Assembly (NCBI GenBank): GCA_001600055.1
Contig: BCIV01000005.1
Location: 826,228-890,227 of the forward strand
DNA: 64,000 bases
DNA from: Filobasidium wieringae
Taxonomy: Eukaryota; Basidiomycota; Tremellomycetes; Filobasidiales; Filobasidiaceae
Reading direction: 5' to 3'
Of this stretch, positions 12,377 to 23,021 are shown piece by piece. The notes below the pieces were generated by a model. It did no database searches. It saw only the letters and a list, made by a program, of their open reading frames with translations, and was not told the DNA's origin. Positions within the stretch are counted from its first letter, which is position 1; the number at the start of each line of letters is the position of its first letter. The position numbers were made by a program, and so were the translations under genes.

Positions 12377-13775
12377 TCACTTTCCCTTCCAGGGTTCCTT
12401 CCCTCCGTTTCTCCAGGTCCATTCCGGTTCGAACCCGAAGTCCCTCCTGGCCTTGGCACAGCTCAACAATCCTTCCACACCCTTGAATTCGCCCTTGGTA
12501 TCGATATCCTTCAACAATTCAGCATTCAACTGGACCCCCTTGAAGTGTTCCACAGCAAGCTCTGCAGTTGGGGCATGAAAGCAAGAATCGGCGTTCGCAA
12601 TGATATACGCATGGTGGCCTGTAAGAGATGATTCAAGGCCCTTTCGAACCGCTTGAGCTCCATCTCGAGCATCCTGAGAAGGAACGTAGATAAGCAATAG
12701 GAAAGGATATTACGGAGAAGACTAATACTGACAATGTATCCGAAAGCGTTCCATCGTCGTCCAAAGTGATTGTTCTGGAATTCGTCAGAGTTCCACAACT
12801 CGTACTCTATAAACGACCGGTTTTAGAATCGTTCCACGAAGGAATCAAGCACTGCTGGTACTCACGTTCGACATCGATAACGTTGGAAAATCTATAGCTC
12901 AAAATCTTCATGTCGGGAATCCAGCGGGTGTACTGATCAGCAATAGTCTCTCCCACCAACTTGGACAGAGAGTACGCAGACTAGCAGTACGACGGTAAGT
13001 AAAGACTCCGTATATAAATAAAGTTGGAGATATGCATACCTCTGGTCGTGGACCTTGCGAATCTTCAGTAACAGGAAGACTTGCAGGCAGGATTGGATCC
13101 TACTCTCCTCAAACTTTGGTCAGATCGCGGCTTGACCACCCAGAATCATACCGGTCGCTCACCATAGGCAACCCAAGCATAGTCTCACTACTAGCAGAGA
13201 TGATGTTCTTGATTTTCAACTTCCTCGCCGCTTCGAACACGTTATAAGTGGAGATGACGTTGTTCTGGAAAACGACCTGATCGGGGACTCTTCCAGGCGC
13301 AGGTACAGCAGCGAGGTGGACAATGGAAAGCTCGGGTCCGGAGAAAGAATAACGATCGTCGATACCCATAAACGCCTCTAGGACCTGACCGAAGTCGGTC
13401 AATTGCGTCTGGATGAAGACCTTGGCACGAAATTCAGGCCCGAGATGAGCAGGAGGTGGCATGCTATCTAGGTTCTGACGTAACCGTATCGAGATAACGT
13501 CAATAGGTTTCCGAAAGCATGTTTATGGACTGGTCGTACTTACGACAACCCAGTATCCATGTTCATTTAGGTCCTTGACCACAGCTGAGCGATCACCATT
13601 ATCAGTACAAACTCGACTTTGATCGGAACGGATATCAGCCATTAAACTCACCTTTTCCGAGCTTTCCTGAACCACCCGTTACGATGACAGGTTTCTGTAC
13701 CGGTTTGGCTCTTTCTTCGTTGTATTTCAGGGGATGGGTGGTCAAGATACCCCCTCCGTACTGATAAGATGACAT
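12377..13775 (-). CDS. NAD-dependent epimerase/dehydratase (extended SDR)
   Basis: Seven exons on the minus strand (13775-13652, 13584-13544, 13474-13163, 13099-13040, 12980-12866, 12806-12733, 12673-12377) code 340 residues. The Rossmann motif is VIVTGGSGKLGK (TGxxGxxG). The chain then shows LSIVHLAAVPAPGR (the HLAA strand), NIISASSETMLG and the catalytic AYSLSKLVGE (YxxxK), with the serine in the preceding strand. Near the C-terminus, YIDARDGAQA matches the family pattern. Extended SDRs of this type act on nucleotide sugars or small carbonyl compounds using NAD(P). The exact substrate cannot be read from sequence. A cytosolic location is likely because no signal is seen. Confidence 0.87.
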
Positions 13776-15215
13776 TTTGGAGTGTAGTGTAGGTGGTACC
13801 AAAAAGCGAATGAGATTCCAAGAGATACAAACGCCGTATAGGATGCTTTGATGGAGAGGTATTAAAGTAGTCTTGGAGCTTGGAGCTTGGTTGCATCACA
13901 TGCATCACATGGTTATATAGAATACCGTTCGGTATCCTTTAATCAATCAAAGTGGAGGTTCCCGGTCCGGTCCGGTACAACGATATGCCGCTGAGATCTA
14001 TTCGCTAGTTCTTCGAGATCTTGTGAACGATGGTAGGGAACTCTCAGTTGATATAAAATTGCATCAGGGGAAGCTGAAGGATATGGACCATGCACAACTG
14101 CTACATCTCGATGGTTACAGTAATCATGTGACTGCACTTGAGCGATCAGCGATACATCAGGCCCTATCGAAATGGATATGCGTTTCAGCCTGGCTTCGCC
14201 ACAATCGGATCTCAGGGATCTCAGGACCGTGGATCATGACCTGGTTTAAGACGTCTCTTTCCATTCGCAGGCTCCCAGGTAATAGGAGCCGTTGAGCTGA
14301 ACTTGATGACAAAAACTCAACCCTGCTACATACATCTCGATACCTGGTGAGCCACCCTAGACACAAACCATGTCGTCGCGGCAAGTGCATACGGAGCAGA
14401 AGTCCGTGTTGGTTTTCGGTACTCTTCCAAATGCTTACTTCATGATACACGACGTGTCCTCCATCCTGTTCTCGTAGTCAAAATTATCGGCGGCTGAAGG
14501 GTCTTGGCTGTAGCGCTGGAACGATGTTAACTTGGCTTGCACTGGTTGCCTGCATGATCTTGTAATACATCTGCTTGAGGGTGTACGAAGTGGCGGGTGG
14601 CCCTCTTTCGAGTGCTCGGTCATGAATAACGAACAAGCCTTGTCCGCATAGAAATATTGAGATATCAAGCGGATCGTTAATTTATGAAACCTCCTTCATA
14701 GAGATTGTCCTTACCACTCGACTCATGTGTTGCTTGAGGTAGGGCGATCCATCAAGATTAAAGTGGAACATACCACTTTGTATCTTCTAAACGCTCTTCA
14801 TGAGCAAGTGAACGAAATGAGACCCCTTGTCTGCTTGCGCCGCTCGAGAAGCTGAAAGCTAATCGTTTGCTATATGGTCGTTTGACTCGAACATGATCGA
14901 CACATCTGAGACGGTCTAGCGGGATCTACCGGGTTCCAATCCTCGAACCCCGATCGATCGCCGAGTCTAAGCTCTAGATCTTCCCTCGCTTATTCACGTT
15001 TCCCAGCGTTTCTCGAGGCGTGTTGACAATTGACAATACGAGATGCGAGAGCAATTACGGGTCCTGGGATAGGTTGGTCAACACAAATTCTTCCTGCTCA
15101 GTCCGCCACTCGCTTTCTGAACATATAACAGACCAGATTCTCGCTCTTCTGTATCGCCATATTGTCTCGACCTTCAGCAAGCAGCATCGCACCGAACAGA
15201 CCAGAACAACTCATC
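13776..15215. other. Intergenic, no supported gene
   Basis: About 1.4 kb. A stop-free stretch on the plus strand (about 13920-14293) and minus-strand frames exist, but none has motifs or a consistent exon structure. The two flanking genes read away from this region, so promoters lie at both ends. Confidence 0.45.
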
Positions 15216-16814
15216 ATGTCTCTCGCACAAGTATCTAGAAAAGTCGTCAAGTCAGTGTACGCCGTAAGTGATTGCCTTATCTTCAAATCATATGAGATAG
15301 TTTCTGAACATCAAGGCGCTTGCTATTCAATTCTGCAGACCGAACAAGCCGAGGGAGTCGGAGCTCGAGTTCGAAGAACGATTGGAACTCCCGGTCTACG
15401 TAACCTCAGTCAGTACTCCGTCCTCCCTCGTGGAAGCATACCCTCGAATATGAGTTCTAAACTGTCCATCGTTCTTCTTTGGGTCATCACCATAGCTCCA
15501 TTCTTGATGTTGGATCACTTCAATGTCGGACCAGGAGCTGGATTTCCCGATCATCCTCACAGGGGTCAAGGTAAGGCGTCAATCAACTTTCATTTCGCTT
15601 CCTCTCCCTTTCCGCCTTGTTCAGTCATATACGTCGACAGAAACAGCTACTAATAAACAATCTATCTGCTCAAACAGTGACGTGCACGTACATGATCGAA
15701 GGTCAATTCCAGCACGAGGATAACAAGGGTCACCGTGGAGTGTGAGTCCTGGTTTCCGTTAGCAATCCAGCGAGATGATTTCTTGAGCTGATCTCATTGG
15801 AAAAAATATAGGATCGGACCAGGAGACGTCCAATGGATGGTAGCAGGCAAAGGGATCATGCATAGCGAGGTTCGTCCCGTATTCATCTAGCAACTTTTCG
15901 TTCACCCGAGTTTAGATTGATAATCTATCCGAATAATAGATGCCCATTCACAAACCCACCCAACCTAACCCGCAAGGTCTACAGCTTTGGGTAGACCTGC
16001 CTGAGAAGTTCAAGGATGTCGAGCCTAGTTATCAGGAGAAGAAGGCGTCCGAGTGAGTCTACTGATGGACTGAGAATGCACGGAACGGACGGGAAGCTGA
16101 CGATGGTGGTTATCGCTTACAGAATAAGTACGGTACGACCGAAGGATGGTGTAGAAATCACGGTCATCTCTGGTGAATCGCATGGAACCATCGTGGGTCC
16201 CTTCATGTTAAGGCCTCTCGAATCGCTCAAACATTGAAATGGTGTACTGCCTCGTGATCCAGGGGCCAGTGAGATCGCTAGGAGGATGTTGGTTGATGGA
16301 TATCAAGCTATCTGAAAAGGGGGATGAGGTTTTCCAACCATTACCGGCTGGATGGACTGGGTTCCTTTATAGTAAGTCGACTCCGCTAGTAATCGAAACT
16401 TTAGCCAATCGACTGATTGCATCGCAATGACTGGATAATAGCTCTTGATGGATCCCTTGGAGTGGGAGAGGATTCTACGATCTATCAGAAACACCACACT
16501 CTGGTTTTCTCCTCCTCTGCATCTGAGAACGGTGTTTTGTTACGAAACGTCTCCCCCTCAGGCATTACTCGAGTCGTACTAATCGCAGGAGAGCCATTGG
16601 ATCAGGAGGTAGTGCAGTATGGACCGTTCGTCGTTACGAGTCAAACGAAGGCTAGGCAGGCTATCATGGATTGTGAGTCGATTTTGATCGGGGCGGAAAC
16701 GAGACGTGAAGCTGATCAGGCATTTATGCGACAGTCCAACTCGGTCAGAACGGGTTCGAGAATGCGCCTGGATGGAGAAGCGAGATCGGCAAGGTCATGA
16801 CGCAGAGAGGCTGA
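15216..16814 (+). CDS. Pirin family protein
   Basis: Ten exons (15216-15263, 15339-15408, 15496-15570, 15678-15741, 15812-15869, 15940-16052, 16123-16192, 16263-16371, 16442-16672, 16735-16814) code 305 residues, close to human pirin. Conserved blocks are LTPFLMLDHFNVGPGAGFPDHPHRGQ in two overlapping parts, VTCTYMIEGQFQHEDN, GDVQWMVAGKGIMHSE, GLQLWVDLP, PLPAGWTGFLYTLDGSL and, near the end, QLGQNGFENAPGW. The metal ligands are the two histidines of the HPHRG motif, the histidine of the QHED motif and the glutamate of HSE. Pirins are iron-binding bicupins; some act as quercetinases, others as nuclear cofactors. Which applies here is not visible. All junctions are phase-consistent; one donor is gttcgt and another gtgggt. 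Confidence 0.93.
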
Positions 16815-17284
16815 GCCGATATATTCTTTTCATCAAACTTGTGACTGTCTTGGTTGTAAACGATATGACGATGATCATTGTGATGATCGACCTGAAACAC
16901 CAGATCTCCTGTAATAAACAAAACAAGCGAGCGAAGTTCCGAATATTGACGTCACTGGCACGTGCAATGTTCTTTCTGGTGATTGTAACTATACATCCGC
17001 CGTGCGCAGGTTTTCCCCTTTCTTGCTGCCGCTTCCTTTCCTGTGCCACTCTATATTTTCTCGTAAACCATGACGCGCTTGGGAGATAAAAAGATAGCCC
17101 TGCTCGGGGCACTAGCAGAGCTACCAGAGCTACCAGGCTTGGCGCAGCGATTTCACAAGGAACGGTATATATATATATTCTTGTCACACTTCAGATCGCA
17201 GCTGCAGCAGCTGTATCATTCCAGTCTCGCCTTCAATCGACAAGATTGTGCTCAATCAAAATTGGTAGTTGGTAGGCATCCACA
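16815..17284. other. Intergenic with channel gene promoter
   Basis: No gene is seen. A TATA-like run (tatatatata) near 17166-17176 lies about 110 bases before the next start codon. Confidence 0.45.
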
Positions 17285-20200
17285 ATGTCGGCCACAAACA
17301 AAGACACCACGTCTTCCACCCCTCAATTCGTACGTACCGCAAACCTTAAGTACATGCTCATCTACTCAGAAGTACTTGTTTTGCTCTTTGGATTTGAAAT
17401 AGATCGCCGCACTGGTCACTGGTGCGGTGATTGTTTCTGCCTTGACAGGGGTATTCATCTTGCTTCACAAGAAGTATCGACGAGTTTATCAGACCAGATA
17501 CGAGCTCGCCCCTGATGAGTGAGTCTTCTTTTAAAAGTGTTGTTCGACCATTCGTCTAACCTTTACCCTACCTCTTCGTTTAATCAGGAAACGTCCACCC
17601 AACCTCCCTCATGGCTTCATAGGATGGTGGAGAACCATCTTGACGCAACCGGATGCTCTGATCTTGGAGATGAACGGTCCGGATGCCTATTTCTTCATTC
17701 GATTGTAAGTTATGATACTTGTTTTGATACAGATCGATCGAACCGCTGACCGATCAATCAATCTGCCAGCTTGAAGGTGTTCGGAATCTGGATGTTGGTT
17801 CCCTACTTCCTTCTTACTTTCATCATCTTGATCCCCGTATCGTGAGTGATCATGCTTCCGTTAGTCGACCTCTCAACTGACCCTTTGTTGTCATTCTCAG
17901 TGCCGCCTCGCCTAACAACGGAGAATCAGGATTGAACAGGTTGACTTTCGGAAATGTCGCTCCTACCCAACAGAACAGACATATCGCTCATCTGTTGGTC
18001 GCTTTGATCTTGATCGGTTCGTCGCACATCCTTGAGACTGCGCTTGTCCGCAGCAACTGATCTGAGTATTGTCACTCGATTTCTTTCAGCTTGGACCTGC
18101 TTCTTGATCTATAGGGAATACGTTCATTTGGTCAAGATCAGGCAATCTTGGCTCGCTTCCTCTACCCATCAGCGTCTCGCTCGAACCCGATCGGTCGTTC
18201 TCGTGGACGTTCCTGAGGACCTCATGTCTTCCTCCGCCCTCCTCGAAGTAGCCAACTCTATCACCCACCGTTCCGGCCGTGGTGAAGGTACCAAAGTCTG
18301 GTTGAGCCGAAAGGTCAAGGATCTCGAAGAGGTTTTCGACGACCGTAACAAGGAGTGTGCTCGATTGGAAGCTGGGGAAAGTAAATTACTCGCCAAAGTT
18401 ACCAAGAACGTCAAGAAAGGAAAGACTCCTACGGGAGATGCTGGACGATCTGGAGCTTCGCCTATGGATACCGAGAGGGCTGATGCCGACGCCGTCATTG
18501 ACAAGTACTTGACTCCCAAGGAAAAGGGCAAGCTCTCTTGGAAACAAGGATTGCTCGGGTTGGTCGGAAAGAAGATGGATAGGAAACAGAGTCCTGGTTT
18601 CATCAGGGAGAAGAACACCGAGTTGAACAGGTTGAGGGATGATCAGGAGAAGTACCCTTTGGGCAATGTCGCTTTCCTTAGGTAAGTCGGATCGGTCGAG
18701 TAGGGAGCTCAAACTGGATAGCTGACTAGACTCTTAAACTCAGATTCCAGACTCAGCACGAGGCTCACGTTTTTGCTCGAATGGTCAACAAGGACAAGTC
18801 CCGCAAGATGATCAAGTCCGGTATTGAAGTCATTCCTGAGGACATCATCTGGAACAATACTACTGTCGACAGCAAGGTCCGAAAGGCTGGAAAGGTTGTC
18901 TCTTGGTCATTGACTATTGGGTTGATCATCATCTGGGCAGCCCTCTTGACTTTCGTTGGAGCGGTTTCCAACATCGATTCCTTGTGTGCGCAAGCGAGTT
19001 GGTTGGCCTGGATCTGTCGATTGCCTTCTGCTGTTGTTGGTGAGTATCATCGGTTGCGGAATTCTTAACAGGCACGTTTTCTGACCGGTGCTGTTTTTGT
19101 AGGTATCATCAAGGGTATCCTTCCTCCTGCCGCCTACGCCATCGTCTTCGCTGTTCTTCCCATCTTCTTGAGGTTCTGTTTGAACAAGCAAGGAACCGTT
19201 CGAACTAGCGATCTGGAACTGCAGATGTTTAGCAGGTACTGGCTCTTCCAGGTCATCCACGGTTTCTTGATTGTCACTCGTAAGCTCGAATCATTTACGT
19301 AGTGAGAAAGCGTATGGGACTAAATTTCTCTATGACGATTGACAGTTGCTTCTGGGTTGATTCCCGCATTATCCAACTTGGGTGATACCGTTTCAAACGT
19401 TCCTTGTGAGTATCATATCCTACGCATCGCTAGATGTGTCTCTGATCGTAAGGAATTATCCAGCTTTACTCGCCAACAACTTGCCCAAGGCTTCCATCTT
19501 CTTCTTGACTTTGATATTGGCATCTAACTTGTCTGGTGCGGCCAAGACCTACTCCCGAGCGGTGCCCTTTGTCATGTACTTGTTGAGGCCTATCTTGGGA
19601 GGAAAGACTCCCAGGAAGTTCTGGATCTCCGAGCACAAGATGGTCAGTCATCTTGCGGTCCATGTCTTACGGTACAATGCTGATGCACTATGGCTTTGAT
19701 TAGGCATCCTTCCAATTCGGAGTTCTCTGGCCAACCATGTGTTTGGTCATCTTGATTATCATCGTCTACTCGATCATCCAGCCCGTCATCACCATCGTCG
19801 GAATGTTCGTCATGTGCCTTCTCTACATCGCCTACAAGTACACCCTGGGATGGTGTGCCGACCAAGCTGCCGAGCTCGAGACCGGTGGACTTTACTACCC
19901 CAAGGTGTTAAGGACCGTTTTCACCGCTTTGTACATCGAGGAAATCTTCTTGGCTGCTTTGTTCTTCCTTACTACTGGGCCTGATGGAAAGGCTCGTGCC
20001 AAGTCCGGTCTTGCTGGTGGAGTTATCATGGTGCGTTCCGTTTGAATACAGCCTGTCAAATTCCATTCTAAACAAATCCTCATTCAATAGGTCATCGCTG
20101 GTGTTTGCACCATCGCTTTCCACTTCTACCTGACTCGTCGTTTCACTTGGGAGTCTATCATCTACACCAACTCCAGTCTCATCGGTGGTACCGGATCCAG

Positions 20201-20498
20201 CACTAAGCTGACTCTTGCTCCCACTGTCGAGCATGACGAGGAGGATGACAGGGATCTGGGCGAGCAGTACGGGATGACCACTGGCTGGCACGCCCGTGCA
20301 TTCGATCACCCCGCTCTGTGGAAGAGACAGCCAGTCATCTGGTTGGCTCGTGACCAGTACGGGGTTTCGGATGCAGAGGTTGCCAGGATCAACGGAGAGG
20401 AAGTCGAGTCCAGCAACGTATATGCTGATTTGGACAAGGAGGCCAAGATGCACGTTGAAAGGGCTGCGCCTGATGAGGAACACCAAGTGCTGGTTTGA
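17285..20498 (+). CDS. CSC1/OSCA-type stress-gated cation channel (DUF221)
   Basis: About 12 exons code roughly 830 residues. The start is a 45-nt exon (MSATNKDTTSSTPQF), followed by a first membrane helix (AALVTGAVIVSALTGVFILL). Two more N-terminal membrane segments follow, near FGIWMLVPYFLLTFIILIPV and LLVALILIAWTCFLIY. A cytosolic PHM7-type domain (RTRSVVLVDVPEDLMS...) precedes the family hallmark FQTQHEAHVFARMV. A C-terminal multi-helix membrane domain includes SWSLTIGLIIIWAALLTFVG and LVILIIIVYSIIQPVITIVG. The family forms mechanosensitive or osmosensitive calcium-permeable channels (yeast Csc1, plant OSCA, animal TMEM63) at the plasma membrane or in endomembranes. The tail is hydrophilic and charged. 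Confidence 0.92.
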
Positions 20499-20905
20499 TC
20501 ACTATGATCTTCTTATCTAATTTCGCTCCACCGTACTAGAGTTAACATGATACACGAATGCCTGTAATGCCCTTTTTGTTCTGTCCCCATCTAATCTATA
20601 ATATGTGAAACGTGAATTGGCCGATGATCGGCGTTGCACCGCGGATTCGGCTTGTTATTCATCTGGAAAGTTCCACGAAATTCGACAATCACTTGTTCTT
20701 GATTCACAACTTCGCCTCGATAGGTTCACAGGAATCTGACTAAGCTTCTACCAAGCCCCCTGTGTATATCACGCTCACCTCACACCACTCCTTCTAACGT
20801 CCTACTCCTTCATCGCTTTCAAGGCTCTGTCCGCCGCTTGATAGGAATTCTCTTAACCTCAACACGCACAAAAAGGCATCTAAATAGAACGATTAGATAA
20901 ACAAG
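20499..20905. other. Intergenic, DnaJ gene promoter
   Basis: No gene is seen. It holds the 3' flank of the channel gene and the upstream region of the chaperone gene. A tandem nGAAn/nTTCn pattern, as bound by heat-shock factor, occurs near 20667-20684 (gaaagttccacgaaattc) and would fit a heat-inducible chaperone. Confidence 0.4.
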
Positions 20906-22599
20906 ATGGTCAAGGAAACGTGAGTTTTTTTTCCGAAATGAGAGCTTTTCCTCAGGAAAGAAACTGATCGTGTTTTCGTTTACAGTAAGCTCTAGTATGT
21001 CAATTTAGCTCACAAATACAGTCCCATTTGAGAACCCCTTTTCTAACGTCCCCTTCCCTAAACTCTAGCGATACTTTGGGTGTCAAAGCTACCGCTACTC
21101 CCGCCGAGATCAAGAAGGCCTTCCGACTCGGGTTAGTATATCTGATACTATAGCTGATCAAGCGAGGTGTTCATGTGAATTGCCTGGATATATAGAGCAT
21201 TGAAGGAGCACCCGGATAAGGGAGGAGACAAGGAGAAATACCAGGCCTTGCAACATGCTTACGAGGTTTTGGCGGACGAGGACAAGAGGGGATTGTGGGT
21301 CGAGCTCCTACATGTTTACACTAGCCGGGACTGATGTCAGATATTGTTGCTTAGGTACGACCAATACGGTGCCGCCGGTCTAGAGGGTGGTGGTGGTATG
21401 GGAGGACCCGGAATGGACGGAGGTGACCTGTTCTCACAGTTCTTCGGAGGAGGCGGCGGATTCTTCGGCGGTGGTGGACCTGGAGGCGGCCGACGTGAGA
21501 TCTCAATACACCTTGCTAATTCGGCAATAACTGATAATTCGCTTTGTCACATCAGAACGACAACAGGGTCCTCGTCGTGGAAAGGACCTTGTTCACCGAA
21601 TCGGTGTCAGCCTAGAAGACCTCTACAAGGGTAAAATCCAGAAGCTCGCCCTTTCGAAATCCATCATCTGTAAGAGCTGTGATGGTCTTGGTGGAAAGAA
21701 GGGAGCCGTCAAGGAGTGTGCCGGATGTCGAGGACAGGGAGTCAAGGTTCACCTGCGTCAACTTGGACCTATGGTTCAGCAGATTCAGCAACCTTGTGGG
21801 GATTGTGATGGAACCGGAGAGATCGTCAACCCCAAAGACAAGTGCAAGAACTGTAACGGAAAGAAGACGATGCAGGAGCGAAAGGTTTTGGAGGTTCACA
21901 TCGACAAGGGTATGAAGAGCGGTCACCAGGTCAAATTCCCTGGCGAGAGTGATCAGGCTCCCGGTGTCGAGCCCGGTGATGTCATCTTTGTCGTCGAGGA
22001 GAAGGAGCACTCCCGATTCAAGAGGAATGGAGATGATCTGGTCTGCGAGGCTGAGATCGATCTTTTGACTGCTCTGGCTGGAGGAGAGTTCCATATCGAG
22101 CACTTGGACGACCGAGTACTGAAGGTCCAGATCAACCCTGGAGAGGTTATCAAGCCTGGTGAGTTGCGCTGTTGTAGAGGTTTGAGTCGGACGACTGCTA
22201 ATCTTTGTCATTCTTGCGTATCAGGTGATATCAAGGTGATCTCCGGACAGGGTATGCCTTCCCACCGACACCACGACTTTGGTAACCTTTACGTCAAAAC
22301 CTCTATCAAATTCCCCGATACCCTATCTCCCGAGCAATTGCAGACCCTCGAGAAAGCTCTTCCCGCCCGTAGAAAGCTTAACAAGATCCCCCAGAAGATC
22401 TTCGCTGAGGAGGTACATTTGGAGGAGCCATCTGAGAGGGAAAAGGCTGGTGCGGCAAATGCCGACGGAATGGAGGAGGACGATGAGGACGAGCGAGGCG
22501 GTGGACCCGGTGTTCAGTGTGCTCAACGTGAGTTTATCTTGATTGTCGATGTTCCTTGAAAAGTCTTGCTGATTCAGGCCTTTCGCCGCTATAGAATAA
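20906..22599 (+). CDS. YDJ1: Ydj1-type DnaJ (type I Hsp40), prenylated
   Basis: Eight exons (20906-20919, 20986-20994, 21069-21131, 21196-21294, 21355-21494, 21556-22158, 22225-22527, 22595-22599) code 411 residues; yeast Ydj1 has 409. The J domain carries the HPD triad (EHPDKGGDKEKYQALQHAYE). A Gly/Phe-rich linker (GGGGGFFGGGGPGGGRR) follows, then four cysteine repeats of the zinc domain (CKSCDGLG, CAGCRGQG, CGDCDGTG, CKNCNGKK) and the substrate-binding C-terminal domains. The last exon supplies only AA-TAA, turning the end into CAQQ, a CaaX farnesylation box like the CASQ of Ydj1. This puts the co-chaperone on ER and cytosolic membranes, stimulating Hsp70 ATPase. Exon 2 is only 9 nt. Confidence 0.95.
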
Positions 22600-23021
22600 A
22601 CGAACACGAACTCCCTTAACGCATAGATTCTTCAACACCCTGTTTTCCACCCCTTGACGTCTTTTCCCTTCGTTGCACTTGTTTGTATCATCATATCTAT
22701 TAGGTTCCTATGTTTTGGGGGAATAACATGAATGAGATCTGCCATCTGAACCTAGTTTGTCTGGTTTGACTTTCGATCAGGCTGCGATGAGGAGATTCAG
22801 ATCTTCCGAGGCACGCGGAATTGTTCGTAACCGAGCACATTGGAACTACCGGAAGCATATGCGTATTCATCGACGGCTCAAACGACTCATGTGACGACTG
22901 CTAAGCCAGAGTTGCAGACAATCGACCTCACTATTCAGCACATGCATTCTGTTGCCTATAATTCGTTTGCTCTCGAGATAGATCCTATACTAGATCTATA
23001 ACAACGTCGCAGGTCGAAAGC
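22600..23021. other. Intergenic
   Basis: No gene seen; 3' flank of the DnaJ gene and promoter of the zinc-cluster gene. Confidence 0.5.

Noticed and set aside
13920..14293. 124-codon stop-free stretch on the plus strand
   Set aside because: No start, motif or supporting splice sites; stretches of this length are expected by chance in 64 kb.
14928..14955. tRNA-like T-arm (gggttccaatcc)
   Set aside because: No acceptor or anticodon arm of proper spacing could be folded around it.
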